Source: Lachnoclostridium phytofermentans
Lineage (GTDB): Bacteria; Bacillota; Clostridia; Lachnospirales; Lachnospiraceae
Length of the DNA stretch: 64,000 nt
Reading direction: 5' to 3'
Assembly (NCBI RefSeq): GCF_000733755.1
Contig: NZ_JPOF01000002.1
Coordinates: 496,001-560,000 of the forward strand
Below, piece by piece: positions 1 to 8,838 of the stretch. Position numbers and translations under genes: made by a program. Under the pieces are notes generated by a model that saw only the letters and a program-made list of their open reading frames with translations, was not told where the DNA came from and searched no databases. Positions within the stretch are counted from its first letter, which is position 1, and each line of letters opens with the position of its first letter.

Positions 1-560
1 GTTGCAAACGTGTTGTCAATGAATAGTGGCACCCCATTTTGATGTGCTACCTCTGCCCATCTTTTCAAGTCGATTACAACTAAGGATGGATTCGCCAAAG
101 TCTCTGCAAAGTATAGTTTTGTATTCTCCTTACAAGCAGCCTGCAACTCTTCTTTCGTAGCGTCTGGATTTACAAAAGTTACATCAATTCCTAATCTCTT
201 TAAGGTAACAGCAAGAAGATTTGTAGTACCACCATAGATAGCAGCGGATGATACAATGTGATCTCCAGAACTACAGATATTTAGTATTGCTAGTAATGTA
301 GCAGATTGGCCAGAAGAGGTACACATTGCTCCAACGCCGCCTTCTAACGCTGCGATTTTCTTTTCCACACAATCAACGGTTGGATTTGCAAGTCTAGTAT
401 AGAAAAACCCATTCTCTTGTAAATCAAAGAGTTTTCCTACAGTATCAGCAGAATCGTATTTAAACGTTGTGCTTTGACAGATTGGAAGAACTCTTGGTTC
501 GCCATTCTTTGGTGTGTATCCTGCTTGTACACATATCGTTGATAACTTATTATACTCCAT
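1..560 (-). CDS. metY: O-acetylhomoserine sulfhydrylase (partial, 3' end outside window)
   Basis: PLP-dependent Cys/Met metabolism enzyme that makes homocysteine from O-acetylhomoserine and sulfide. My translation starts MEYNKLSTICVQAGY and contains ICQSTTFKY, FFYTRLANPTVD, a Ser/Gly-rich TSSGQSATL segment, SSAAIYGGTTNL and FAETLANPSL. This is the usual order for the N-terminal half of the family. The start is set by AGGAGG eight bases before ATG at 560. The frame stays open to the window edge, so the PLP lysine and C-terminus are not visible. Other trans-sulfuration enzymes of the family are possible, but the N-terminal pattern fits MetY best. Confidence 0.85.
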   Translation of the reverse strand, partial: MEYNKLSTICVQAGYTPKNGEPRVLPICQSTTFKYDSADTVGKLFDLQENGFFYTRLANPTVDCVEKKIAALEGGVGAMCTSSGQSATLLAILNICSSGDHIVSSAAIYGGTTNLLAVTLKRLGIDVTFVNPDATKEELQAACKENTKLYFAETLANPSLVVIDLKRWAEVAHQNGVPLFIDNTFA

Positions 561-584
561 ATTCTATTCCTCCTATATGTAAGA

Positions 585-672
585 CGGGACCTTAAAATAG
601 TAATTCCTTCTGTATTAAAAGGAATCGTATTGTAAGGTATCAGCTTATCCTCACAGCTTTTTTACTGTCCCG
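585..672 (-). promoter_or_regulatory. structured leader RNA candidate upstream of metY
   Basis: On the minus strand a closing helix CGGGAC/GTCCCG (667-672 with 585-590) encloses a small hairpin with AGCT arms and a second one with ATTCCTT/AAGGAAT arms. The segment ends about nine bases before the Shine-Dalgarno of metY. ACCTTA inside the loop can also pair with TAAGGT near the 3' end, giving an alternative fold. It does not match the SAM-I consensus I know. It may be an unrecognised riboswitch-like leader or a chance fold. Confidence 0.4.
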
Positions 673-738
673 ATCCTTTCTCTTTCTTTGTATTTTTATT
701 CCACCATTTTCATAGTAACACTTAAAATTATCATCGGA

Positions 739-2109
739 CTAAGTCTTTGTATTAGGTTTTATGAGAAACAATTTCTGATATTCCCTTTTTAACGTAGAGA
801 AACGGATTCCATTCTCTGAACCGATCACACATAAACTCGCAGAACTATCTCCCCAAACTTTATGCGCAAATCGATTAATATCGTCAGTGGATAATCGATT
901 TAATTCCTCGATAACCTCATCCAAAGTTTTTACATACCCTCGAACCAAAATACTTTTTGCATTGGAATTCATGCGGGCTTTTGCGCTTTCACTGCCTAAA
1001 ATATATTCGGTCTTTACTTGTGCTTTGTGAGTATCTAGTTCTTCTTTCGTAATTGGTGTTGTTAAAAAATCTTCCATTACAAGTTTTGTTTCACGTAGTA
1101 CACGTGAAGCCTGCTGTGGATTTACTGTGATATCCAAATGAAACAGACCTGTTTTTTCAAAAGAGCTTCCATAAGAATAGATAGAATATACTAAAGATAA
1201 CTCTTCACGAATACGTTGAAATAATCTAGAATTATTACTTCCACCTAACATAGAATTTACAACTGCAAATACAACGGACTCCTCCGAACCAAGAGGTATC
1301 GATGGAAACGCAAGGTTGATATGTAATTGCTCATTATCTTTGTGCCTTTGACAAAAACAAGTATGATAACTTGGTATTTCATCTTGATTCTTTTGATATT
1401 TTTCTTCATAGGGAGCTAGTAAGAGCTCCTGCTTTTTTTTCTTTAGTAGAGTTAGGGAGTTAGATGCTTTCGGATTCGTACCACGTATGCCACCAAAACA
1501 CTTTTCTAACTGCTCCATTAGCTCGTTTTCTGAAAAATTACCTGCTACTGAAATTACTATGTTCTCAGCGATATAGTGTTTTTCCATAAAATCAACGAGC
1601 TGCATTCTAGTAAAAGAGCGAACATTTTTCTTTGTTCCCGAAATGATATAACCAAGAGGATGATCTTTAAAAACATTCTGCTGCAGTATCTCATGTACCA
1701 TATCATCTGCAGAATCCTCATACATATCAATCTCTTCATAGATAATCCTTTTTTCTTTTCTTAAATCCTCTTCTAATAACAAGGAATTGCATAACATATC
1801 TGCAATTAGTTCGACTAAGGTTGGTAAGCTTTCTGTTATCGTTGTACCATAATAACAGGTTTGCTCCTTACTTGTAAAAGCATTCACATCATCGCCGATT
1901 GAAGCAATAATATCTGCTATCTCTTTTGCCGATTTTGATTTTGTACCTTTAAACAGCATATGTTCAATCATATGAGAGATTCCGTTGTTTTCTTTGTTCT
2001 CTTTCGCAGAACCAACCCGAATCCATACACCAAAGGAGACCGTCCTTAGATAGGAAAGCTCCTCGGTGACTACCTTTATTCCATTTTGTAATACTTTTAC
2101 TTTAACCAT
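739..2109 (-). CDS. M16 family zinc peptidase (insulinase/processing-protease type)
   Basis: Zinc metallopeptidase of 456 residues. The inverted zinc motif HMIEH is at about residue 47 and is followed by FKGT. The acidic EEIDMYEDSADD segment that supplies the third ligand lies downstream, and the C-terminal half has the usual inactive-repeat features (SMLGGSNNSRLFQRIREEL). Length is typical of the bacterial YmxG/MlpA group, which in Firmicutes commonly sits just downstream of pnp, as it does here after two intervening loci. Likely cytoplasmic because no signal peptide is visible. The substrate cannot be told from sequence. Confidence 0.88.
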   Translation of the reverse strand: MVKVKVLQNGIKVVTEELSYLRTVSFGVWIRVGSAKENKENNGISHMIEHMLFKGTKSKSAKEIADIIASIGDDVNAFTSKEQTCYYGTTITESLPTLVELIADMLCNSLLLEEDLRKEKRIIYEEIDMYEDSADDMVHEILQQNVFKDHPLGYIISGTKKNVRSFTRMQLVDFMEKHYIAENIVISVAGNFSENELMEQLEKCFGGIRGTNPKASNSLTLLKKKKQELLLAPYEEKYQKNQDEIPSYHTCFCQRHKDNEQLHINLAFPSIPLGSEESVVFAVVNSMLGGSNNSRLFQRIREELSLVYSIYSYGSSFEKTGLFHLDITVNPQQASRVLRETKLVMEDFLTTPITKEELDTHKAQVKTEYILGSESAKARMNSNAKSILVRGYVKTLDEVIEELNRLSTDDINRFAHKVWGDSSASLCVIGSENGIRFSTLKREYQKLFLIKPNTKT

Positions 2110-2148
2110 AGTTAATTAACCCCATTCCTACGCATCTTTTACGCACTA

Positions 2149-2185
2149 GAAGTTTATGCTAAGGATTGCGCCAAGCATAAACTTC
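2149..2185 (-). repeat. imperfect palindrome, copy 1 of a two-copy element
   Basis: On the minus strand GAAGTTTATGC and GCATAAACTTC form an 11-bp stem around a 15-nt loop, between the EIIA-like gene and the M16 peptidase gene. A near-identical element on the plus strand at 61746-61781 has GAAGTTTGTGC/GCACAAACTTC. The T-A to C-G exchange is compensatory and the loop is similar. There is no T tract, so it is not an ordinary terminator. Confidence 0.6.
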
Positions 2186-2282
2186 CTAAGTGAAAGAATT
2201 TATCAGGATAGTTGCAATCTGTTGCACACATAAATGTAGTGTAACAAATCCACTTGAAAATGACAAGATAATTCCTTATGAT

Positions 2283-3158
2283 TTACGCAGTAATAACCGC
2301 ATTTCGATCTGTTTTAAGTGTCATTAGTTTATCTCCATGAGATACATAACTAAATCGCTTCACTAATAATAGTTGTCCTTCCTGATAAGAGGATAACTCC
2401 ATCTTTAAATGATAAGTACGGTTTCCTTTCCGTATTAGTCCTTGTGTAAATTGACATAGTTGCTCACCAATTCCGATGTAAGCTCCTTGTGCAGACTTCA
2501 TAGTGAATACTTCCGTTTGTAAGACTTCATCTTCTTTTAATACCGATAAAAGAACTTCTACTCCAGTATCTGATTGGATAAAAACCATATTAGGATTTTC
2601 TGCTTGCCATGTAATTCGTCCATTCATAGGAGCATATACCTTGTCATCAGCAGGTGCTATAATAACTCCTGGATAATCTAATCCATTCTCTTTGGCATCA
2701 ATCTCATTTTCTGCTGCTACACCCATTTCTCCATTGCATGGGGAAAATATCATAAACATCTTATTCTTTCTTTCGTTTTCCATTTTCTTAAGTATTTCGT
2801 CCGCTTCCTGTTGTTTTTTTTCTTGCCACATCGTCTCTTCTGCCACTCGGTCTGGATGATTACGTCGATGAGATACCCTTGCACCATCTAATCGCTGATT
2901 TCCCGTTGATTTATCTGCCGTTTCTATCGTACCTCCAGCTACCGATGTTACTTTTTTCGCCTGATTTTCGCCTCCTTGGGCAACCTTCGTCGGCTTTTTG
3001 TTTGCTGGTAGATCCCTCATTTTCTTGCTCTTTCGTTCCTTCTTGTTATAATGAGTACCATGTCGTTTTCTAAAAACTAAAAAAGCAATTACCATAAAAA
3101 CCAATACTGCAAGAGAAATACCACCGACCCATATCGCTATATAATCATACTGTGTCAT
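2283..3158 (-). CDS. membrane-anchored protein with a PTS EIIA-like domain lacking the active histidines
   Basis: 291 residues. A hydrophobic helix at about residues 8-29 is followed by a basic, Lys/Gln/Asn-rich linker to about residue 130. A C-terminal domain of about 140 residues resembles the glucose-type PTS IIA fold (PGVIIAPADDKVYAPMNGRI, then DTGVEVLLSV). In genuine IIA proteins histidines sit near HAxGI and HIGxDTV; here those positions read NPNMVFI and LLSVLKEDEV, so phosphotransfer is unlikely. A biotinyl/lipoyl-like barrel is an alternative fold. Start supported by GGAGGTTATT before ATG. Function unknown; perhaps a sensor or binding domain. Confidence 0.6.
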   Translation of the reverse strand: MTQYDYIAIWVGGISLAVLVFMVIAFLVFRKRHGTHYNKKERKSKKMRDLPANKKPTKVAQGGENQAKKVTSVAGGTIETADKSTGNQRLDGARVSHRRNHPDRVAEETMWQEKKQQEADEILKKMENERKNKMFMIFSPCNGEMGVAAENEIDAKENGLDYPGVIIAPADDKVYAPMNGRITWQAENPNMVFIQSDTGVEVLLSVLKEDEVLQTEVFTMKSAQGAYIGIGEQLCQFTQGLIRKGNRTYHLKMELSSYQEGQLLLVKRFSYVSHGDKLMTLKTDRNAVITA

Positions 3159-3407
3159 AATAACCTCCAGAAAATATATTAATATACAATTTCATATCAC
3201 TACAGTTTTAAGAGCGTATGGCAATAGTATTCCATTTTTATGGTATTTCATACAAATAATAGCTTATTGATTCATTGATTCATTTTCTATTCAAAGCAAT
3301 AATGGAATTGAAACAAAAGTATGTATTGTGGGTAGTATGGGGTAGGTTCAATTTTCTATTTCAACTGTGATAACCCCACCATTATTAGAACATTAAACTG
3401 AACTTTG

Positions 3408-3651
3408 TTAATATCCCATCGCTTCTTTTACTTCTAAAGCTTTCTCGGTGGAAGTCAGCATTTGTAATAATTGAAAAGCCACGTCTGGCGCTGTCTTTGG
3501 GCACGAGGAAGTTATAATATTATCATCAACGACAAGCCATTCATCTCCAAGCGCAATCCCAAAATTCGCAAGTTCATCTCTCTTATACATCAATAAATGG
3601 ACTAAATTCCATTGTTTCAAATGCATTTAAACATAAAAGTAATATTTTCAT
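3408..3651 (-). pseudogene. DJ-1/PfpI family remnant (internal deletion and frameshift)
   Basis: An ATG at 3651, preceded by AGAGGT, opens a frame encoding MKILLLCLNAFETMEFSPFI, the typical first strand of a DJ-1/PfpI protein, but it stops at 3583. A second frame, open to 3408, continues with YKRDELANFGIALGDEW, then VVDDNIITSSCPKTAPDVAF and a tail ending VKEAMGY, the family's C-terminus. About 100 or more central residues, including the nucleophile-elbow cysteine, are missing. The pieces are in different frames, so this is a decayed gene rather than a small functional one. Confidence 0.72.
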
Positions 3652-3788
3652 TCCATTTACCTCTCTACAAAATTCTAATTTAATGCTTTTTTTAATATTC
3701 CTTAATCTCAACCTTCGTGCCATGCTTCAAGATAAATTTATGGAAATAAAATTCATCTATTTTTACGATTATTCAAAACTCAGAAGAA

Positions 3789-3820
3789 AATGGCACTAGG
3801 ATGCTAATCCTAATGCCATT
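3789..3820 (-). terminator. intrinsic terminator of pnp
   Basis: A 14-bp stem AATGGCATTAGGAT/ATCCTAGTGCCATT (one G-T pair) with a 4-nt loop, followed on the minus strand by TTTTCTTCT. It lies about 75 bp after the pnp stop. Confidence 0.8.
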
Positions 3821-3836
3821 TTGTCTACAGTCTGAG

Positions 3837-3860
3837 GAATCAGCAAGCTGATTCTTTTTT
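3837..3860 (+). terminator. plus-strand terminator-like hairpin with no plus-strand gene
   Basis: GAATCAGC-AA-GCTGATTC is followed by six T on the plus strand. No plus-strand gene precedes it within this region. It may block antisense transcription into pnp, or simply act as a 3' stem of the pnp transcript. Confidence 0.5.
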
Positions 3861-3895
3861 ATGCGCTTATAAAACGCGTAACTAAACGCGAAAAT

Positions 3896-5989
3896 TTAAT
3901 TCTCTTTGTAATCCTTGATGCTAAAGCTGATACGACCCATCTTATCCTTACCAAGGCATACAACTTTTACCATATCTCCTAAGGTTAACACGTCTTCTAC
4001 GTGGTTGATTCTTTCTTTACTAATCTTAGAGATATGAACCATACCTTCTTTGCCAGGAGCAAACTCTAGGAATGCACCAAATTCTTTGATGCTGATAACT
4101 TTACCTTCGAATACCTGACCTTCTTCAAAATCAGTTACGATGGTACGAATCATATTGATTGCCTTATCCATCATATCCTTGTCTGTTCCACATACAGATA
4201 CAGCACCTTCATCATTAATGTCTATCTTAACTCCGGTCTGATCGATAATTGCATTGATTGTTTTACCTCTCTGACCTACAACATCACCGATCTTCTGAGG
4301 ATCAATCTGAATCTGTACAATCTTAGGAGCATATTTACCAACTTCAGTTCTTGGCTCTGCAATTACTGGAGTCATGATGTCATTGATAATATATTCTCTA
4401 GCTTCCTTGGTTCTCCTAATCGCTTCTTCAATGATTGCTCTTGTTAAACCATGAATCTTAATATCCATCTGAATTGCAGTGATACCATCATGAGTACCAG
4501 CAACCTTAAAGTCCATATCACCGAAGAAATCTTCAAGTCCCTGAATATCTGTTAATACTAAATAATCATCATCAGTATCACCAGTAACTAAACCACAGGA
4601 AATACCAGCAACCTGTTTCTTAATAGGAACACCAGCTGCCATTAAAGATAAGGTGGAAGCACAAACACTCGCCTGAGAAGTAGAACCGTTCGATTCCATT
4701 GTCTCAGATACGGTACGAATTGCATATGGGAACTCTGCTTCACTTGGAAGAACAGGTACTAAAGCTCTCTCTGCTAATGCTCCATGACCAATCTCACGAC
4801 GTCCTGGTCCTCTACTTGGCTTTGTCTCACCAACCGAATAGGATGGGAAGTTGTAGTGGTGCATATATCTCTTACTTGTTTCAGCTTCATCAAGACCATC
4901 TAATTTCTGTGCCTCTGATAAAGGAGCTAATGTAGTTACCGTTAATATCTGAGTTTGTCCACGAGTAAACATACCGCTACCATGAACTCTTGGAAGAAGA
5001 TCTACCTCTGCTGCAAGCGGACGAATCTGGTGGATTGCTCTACCATCTGGACGTTTATGATCTTTTAGTATCATCTTACGAACTGTCTTCTTCTGATATT
5101 TATAAACTGCTTCATCAATTAATGGAAGCCAGTCTGGATTGCTTTCTTCAAAACTTTCCGCTAACTTATCTTTAATTGCACGAATATTTTCTTCTCTAAC
5201 CTGCTTCACATCGGTAAATACTGCTTCTTCCATCTGTTCTGGAGTAACTATTGCTTTCATAGCCTCAAACATCTCTTCTGGAATTTCACAGCTAATATAG
5301 CCATGTTTTTCTTTACCGCATTCAGCCACGATCTTATCGATAAACTGAATTACTTCTTGATTAACCTCATGAGCAGCAAAGATAGCTTCAATCATCTTAT
5401 CTTCTGGTACTTCATTAGCACCTGCTTCAATCATGATAACTTTATCTCTCGTGGATGCTACTGTTAACGCAAGATCAGATACTGCCTTTTGTGCAGCAGT
5501 TGGATTAAATACGAGTTCTCCATCTACAAGACCAACTTGAGTCGTTGCGCATGGTCCATCAAATGGAATATCAGAAATTGCTACAGAAATAGCAGAACCA
5601 AGCATTGCAGTTAACTCTGGACTACAATCTGGGTCTACAGACATAACGAGATTGTTTAATGTAACGTCATTACGATAATCTTTTGGGAACAACGGTCTCA
5701 TCGGACGGTCAATCACACGAGAAGTTAAAATTGCATTTTCACTTGCTTTACCTTCTCTCTTATTAAAGCCTCCTGGTACCTTACCTACTGCGTATAACTT
5801 TTCTTCATATTCAACGCTTAATGGGAAGAAATCAATTCCCTCTCTTGGCTTATCAGATGCTGTAGCTGTAGATAATACTACAGTATCGCCATAATGCATA
5901 AATGCAGCACCATTTGCCTGCGCTGCTACCCTGCCAACATCAACACTTAATGTTCTGCCAGCAAGTTCCATGGAAAAACTTTTGTACAT
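3896..5989 (-). CDS. pnp: polyribonucleotide nucleotidyltransferase (PNPase)
   Basis: 3'-5' phosphorolytic exoribonuclease of about 697 residues, the usual size. Two RNase PH domains are visible (FNKREGKASENAIL and later FTRGQTQIL, SNGSTSQASVCAS, GDMDFKVAGT), followed by a KH domain (IGDVVGQRGKTINAI) and an S1 domain (GQVFEGKVISIKEFGAFLEF). I place the start at MYKSFSMELAG because AAAGGAGATTACAAT immediately precedes that ATG. A longer in-frame extension to 6064 runs into the leader hairpin. It is transcribed from its own leader rather than directly with rpsO, which lies 4.4 kb upstream. Confidence 0.97.
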   Translation of the reverse strand: MYKSFSMELAGRTLSVDVGRVAAQANGAAFMHYGDTVVLSTATASDKPREGIDFFPLSVEYEEKLYAVGKVPGGFNKREGKASENAILTSRVIDRPMRPLFPKDYRNDVTLNNLVMSVDPDCSPELTAMLGSAISVAISDIPFDGPCATTQVGLVDGELVFNPTAAQKAVSDLALTVASTRDKVIMIEAGANEVPEDKMIEAIFAAHEVNQEVIQFIDKIVAECGKEKHGYISCEIPEEMFEAMKAIVTPEQMEEAVFTDVKQVREENIRAIKDKLAESFEESNPDWLPLIDEAVYKYQKKTVRKMILKDHKRPDGRAIHQIRPLAAEVDLLPRVHGSGMFTRGQTQILTVTTLAPLSEAQKLDGLDEAETSKRYMHHYNFPSYSVGETKPSRGPGRREIGHGALAERALVPVLPSEAEFPYAIRTVSETMESNGSTSQASVCASTLSLMAAGVPIKKQVAGISCGLVTGDTDDDYLVLTDIQGLEDFFGDMDFKVAGTHDGITAIQMDIKIHGLTRAIIEEAIRRTKEAREYIINDIMTPVIAEPRTEVGKYAPKIVQIQIDPQKIGDVVGQRGKTINAIIDQTGVKIDINDEGAVSVCGTDKDMMDKAINMIRTIVTDFEEGQVFEGKVISIKEFGAFLEFAPGKEGMVHISKISKERINHVEDVLTLGDMVKVVCLGKDKMGRISFSIKDYKEN

Positions 5990-6033
5990 ATTGTAATCTC
6001 CTTTAATTAATATATGAGAACTTTTGTCCTCTT

Positions 6034-6124
6034 GTGGAGATTCCGAAACAACTGAAAACCTCACTACTACACCCTATCCTTAAGGAGTAATGGTTTTTTC
6101 AGAAGTCTCGGGAAATATCTCCAC
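6034..6124 (-). promoter_or_regulatory. long leader hairpin of pnp (possible RNase III-type autoregulation)
   Basis: In the pnp leader GTGGAGAT pairs with ATCTCCAC. Further in, TCC/GGA, GAGAC/GTTTC and CTGAAAA/TTTTCAG continue the pairing, giving a roughly 25-bp interrupted duplex around a loop of about 30 nt. In E. coli a pnp leader duplex is cut by RNase III and then trimmed by PNPase for autoregulation. A parallel here is inference only. Confidence 0.5.
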
Positions 6125-6186
6125 GTTACTCTACTCATGGGTCATTATTAGCCCATATTTATCCATAGGATAACCCACTTCTCATA

Positions 6187-6192
6187 ATTATA
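6187..6192 (-). promoter_or_regulatory. extended -10 promoter candidate for pnp
   Basis: On the minus strand TGTTATAAT provides a TG-extended -10 (TATAAT, 6187-6192). The -35 region is poor. A start about 7 bp downstream would give a leader of about 190 nt that includes the long hairpin. The rest of the 5990-6387 gap shows only AT-rich sequence. Confidence 0.5.
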
Positions 6193-6387
6193 ACACTCCC
6201 CCCATGAAAATGCTACTAAATTTTCGATAATAATATCATTCTCATATTTTTCTATATGAAATATATCAATTATCTATTATTATTTTACAAAGAAAATGAC
6301 TATCTCCTACCGTATCCGTACACATTATTCATATAATATCACGCTATCATAGATCTATAGTAATAGTTTTCTCCCTTTTGATCCTAC

Positions 6388-7662
6388 TTACTCATGAATA
6401 AAACAATCTCTTATCTCAGCTGCCATATATAACGACCCAATGGCACAGATAATGTCATCTTCTCTAGCATCTCTTAACGCTGCCATAATACCTTCTACTG
6501 GTGATGTATAGGAAGAAACAAGTGGGTGGTACTTCGATAACTCTTCTGCCAGTTGAATTGATGGCAACGCTCTTGAATTTTTTGGAGTCACAGTAATAAA
6601 TCGTTTCGTAAGAGGAACCAGATATGGAATCATCCCTTGATAATCTTTATCAGCCAAAACACCAAGAATCACAGTTGCTTTTTTCCCTTGAATGAATTGT
6701 TTTAATACTTCAGCGAATGCTTCAACACATTGCACATTATGGCCACCATCTAAGATAACTAAAGGTTTTTTACACAAAACCTCAAATCTTCCTGGCCAAG
6801 TAACATAAGATATGCCTTCCGTGATAGCATTTGGTGAAACTTTATATCCTAACATTTGCAACTGTGATATGACCTCAAGGACTACGGCTGCATTCTTCCT
6901 TTGATGCTCTCCAATCAAAGATAAGGAAAGGTTTGTGTTTTGTTTATAAGAAAATTTTTGTCCAGATAGATTCTCCTGATGAAGTTTTAAATTAGAAAAA
7001 TCTGCAACGATCAGCCTACTATGTCTTTCTTCGCATCGGATTTTTATTACTTCTTCTACTTCTTTGGTCTGCTCATAGCTTATAACAATTCCATTTTCTT
7101 TTATAATACCAGCCTTCTTACAGGCAATTTCTTTGATTGTTTTTCCTAAATAATCGACATGATCAATACCAATATTAGTGAATACCGATACTAAAGGGGT
7201 TTCTATCACATTCGTAGCATCAAGTTCGCCACCTAAACCAACCTCTAATACTACCAAGTCACAATTAGTTTCGTAAAAATACTGAAATGCCATCGCGGTA
7301 GTAAGCTCAAATTCTGTAGGTATCTCATCTAGCATTAAGTATGAGGAAAAATCTTTCACCTTCTTACAAACTTTAGCAAAGTCTTCGTTACTTATTACCT
7401 GTCCATTGATTTGAATCTGTTCATTTTCTGTCTCTAAAAAAGGTGAAGTAAATAGTCCCACTTTATACCCAGCACTGCGTAGGATGGAGGATAACATCTT
7501 ACAAGTGGATCCCTTACCATTCGTACCTGCAACGTGTATAAATTTTAATTTCTTTTCTGGATGATTCATGTAATCTAATAGTTTGTCTAAGTTTTTAAGT
7601 GACAGTTCTCCAGTATTTCTCTTGTAACTTCTCAGATATCTAATTGCTTCTTGATAATTCAT
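6388..7662 (-). CDS. folC: bifunctional folylpolyglutamate synthase / dihydrofolate synthase
   Basis: Adds glutamate residues to (dihydro)folates with ATP. The 424-residue protein shows the Mur-ligase-type P-loop HVAGTNGKGSTCKML near residue 45, GLGGELDATN, the IGIDHVDYLG motif and a C-terminal domain containing LDGGHNVQC. I choose ATG 7662 because GAGG lies seven bases upstream; a longer version from 7686 lacks a ribosome site. It follows folT (folate uptake) on the same strand, so imported folate would be retained by polyglutamylation, although a terminator lies between the two genes. Confidence 0.93.
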   Translation of the reverse strand: MNYQEAIRYLRSYKRNTGELSLKNLDKLLDYMNHPEKKLKFIHVAGTNGKGSTCKMLSSILRSAGYKVGLFTSPFLETENEQIQINGQVISNEDFAKVCKKVKDFSSYLMLDEIPTEFELTTAMAFQYFYETNCDLVVLEVGLGGELDATNVIETPLVSVFTNIGIDHVDYLGKTIKEIACKKAGIIKENGIVISYEQTKEVEEVIKIRCEERHSRLIVADFSNLKLHQENLSGQKFSYKQNTNLSLSLIGEHQRKNAAVVLEVISQLQMLGYKVSPNAITEGISYVTWPGRFEVLCKKPLVILDGGHNVQCVEAFAEVLKQFIQGKKATVILGVLADKDYQGMIPYLVPLTKRFITVTPKNSRALPSIQLAEELSKYHPLVSSYTSPVEGIMAALRDAREDDIICAIGSLYMAAEIRDCFIHE

Positions 7663-7810
7663 ATCCGTTCCTCGCTTCCTTCGCAATCCTTATCCCTAAT
7701 AAGGAAATCGCCAGTTGACCACCCTTTCAGTCATTATAATGCCTGAAGACTTTCTTTTGTAGCAGAAAACATTGGAATATCATTCCTTAGCATTTTACAT
7801 ATCATGCAAC

Positions 7811-7883
7811 AAAAAAAGCTGCAGCCGTCTTTTGAGATATCCTACTTTGCTAGCAGTTGATTTTCAAAAGACTGCGCCACAGC
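7811..7883 (-). terminator. intrinsic terminator downstream of folT
   Basis: On the minus strand GCTGTGGCGCAGTCTTTTGA and TCAAAAGACGGCTGCAGC form a long stem around a loop of about 33 nt, followed by seven T. It separates folT from folC. The remaining part of the 320-bp gap contains a copy of the dispersed palindrome (7939-7982). Confidence 0.75.
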
Positions 7884-7938
7884 CTATGACATCCGTATCA
7901 ACAATATCAGTCCATCATCCGGACGTTCTATTGTTCTA

Positions 7939-7982
7939 ACAAGGAAAAAAGAAACTAGTCCACTCCTTGTTTTGAATAAAAA
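7939..7982 (-). repeat. dispersed 3'-flank palindrome, divergent copy
   Basis: Directly after the folT stop the minus strand reads TTTTTATTCAAAACAAGGA and, after an insert, TTTTTTCCTTGTTAG. The outer ACAAGGA/TCCTTGT arms and the TTTTTATTC lead match the family seen at 40845, 53622 and 58717; the centre differs. Confidence 0.45.
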
Positions 7983-8546
7983 TTACATAATCACAATTAC
8001 TTTCTTAATGATTGGAACAAGTGTTTTACTTAAAACATAAGTCACACTAATGATAACAATTGACATTACTACAGATTGAATGGATCTTACTGAGATTAAT
8101 CCCCAGAAGGTTGACTTACTTGATATAATCGAAAGCCAATAAGAGTTAAGCAGTAAACCACAAACAAACTGTGTAACAACCGCCGCACCAACAATGTTCG
8201 GTAAACTTTGCTTCTTATGAAGAAATAATCCATAGAGGAAACCGCTAATCAATGCAGTAAGGGTGAACCCTGGAAAATATGCTCCTATCGGGAATGCTAT
8301 CGCACCTACAAAATCGGCGCAGGCTGCAACTGTTGCACTGGCGATTGGTCCATATAATATTGCTGCAATCACTACCGGGATAAATCCAAAGGAAAATCGT
8401 ATGTTCCATTGCTGTAATGATAAAAATCTAGCAAAAACAACCTTAATGGCTACCAATAAGGCAAGTATTAACATAGTTTGTACTGTAAATAACTTTTTTC
8501 CATTTTTGAATTTGTCTAATTTACTATTTTTGTCTTGATTCAGCAT
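7983..8546 (-). CDS. folT: folate-specific ECF transporter S component
   Basis: Substrate-binding membrane subunit of an energy-coupling-factor importer, 187 residues. About six hydrophobic segments are visible (for example LFTVQTMLILALLVAIKVV, FIPVVIAAILYGPIASATV, VMSIVIISVTYVL). Folate specificity is supported mainly by context: a tetrahydrofolate riboswitch upstream and folC downstream. The family's typical RFSFGFIPVVIAAILYGP segment is present. The EcfA/EcfT energising module is not in this window and must be encoded elsewhere. Start supported by AGGAAAGGAGGTGCTTT before ATG. Confidence 0.88.
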   Translation of the reverse strand: MLNQDKNSKLDKFKNGKKLFTVQTMLILALLVAIKVVFARFLSLQQWNIRFSFGFIPVVIAAILYGPIASATVAACADFVGAIAFPIGAYFPGFTLTALISGFLYGLFLHKKQSLPNIVGAAVVTQFVCGLLLNSYWLSIISSKSTFWGLISVRSIQSVVMSIVIISVTYVLSKTLVPIIKKVIVIM

Positions 8547-8714
8547 AAAGCACCTCCTTTCCTAGCCACCTTTCGTCATGCTATTCCATAGCTATGCTTA
8601 AAGCATTACTATTTCATAACTAACTATCAAATAGCTATATTTGTCTCGCAACCTATTACATGCATTCTAAAAAAGAATCCATGTTTTGCTACAACAAAAG
8701 GAGATCTTTTTTTG

Positions 8715-8815
8715 TAGCAGCGGGATGCGAATTTTGTACCGCAAGTTATACTTTTCGTTCACGCAGCAACTCCCCGTCTGCCTGACACTTAACGCACAAA
8801 ATCCTACTCTGCAAC
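8715..8815 (-). promoter_or_regulatory. tetrahydrofolate (THF-I) riboswitch controlling folT
   Basis: The minus-strand RNA has the conserved THF-aptamer pieces in order: GCAGAGTAG, TGCGTTAAGTGT, GGGGAGTTG, ACGAAAAG, TTGCGGTACAAAAT and GCATCCCGCTGC. The first and last pair as P1. Immediately downstream GCTACAA...TTGTAGC can form a competing hairpin that uses the 3' strand of P1, a plausible expression platform. It lacks a clean T tract, so the output could be translational. Known clostridial THF switches precede folT, which fits. Confidence 0.93.
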
Positions 8816-8838
8816 AATATTTGCTCATCGACAAAGTA

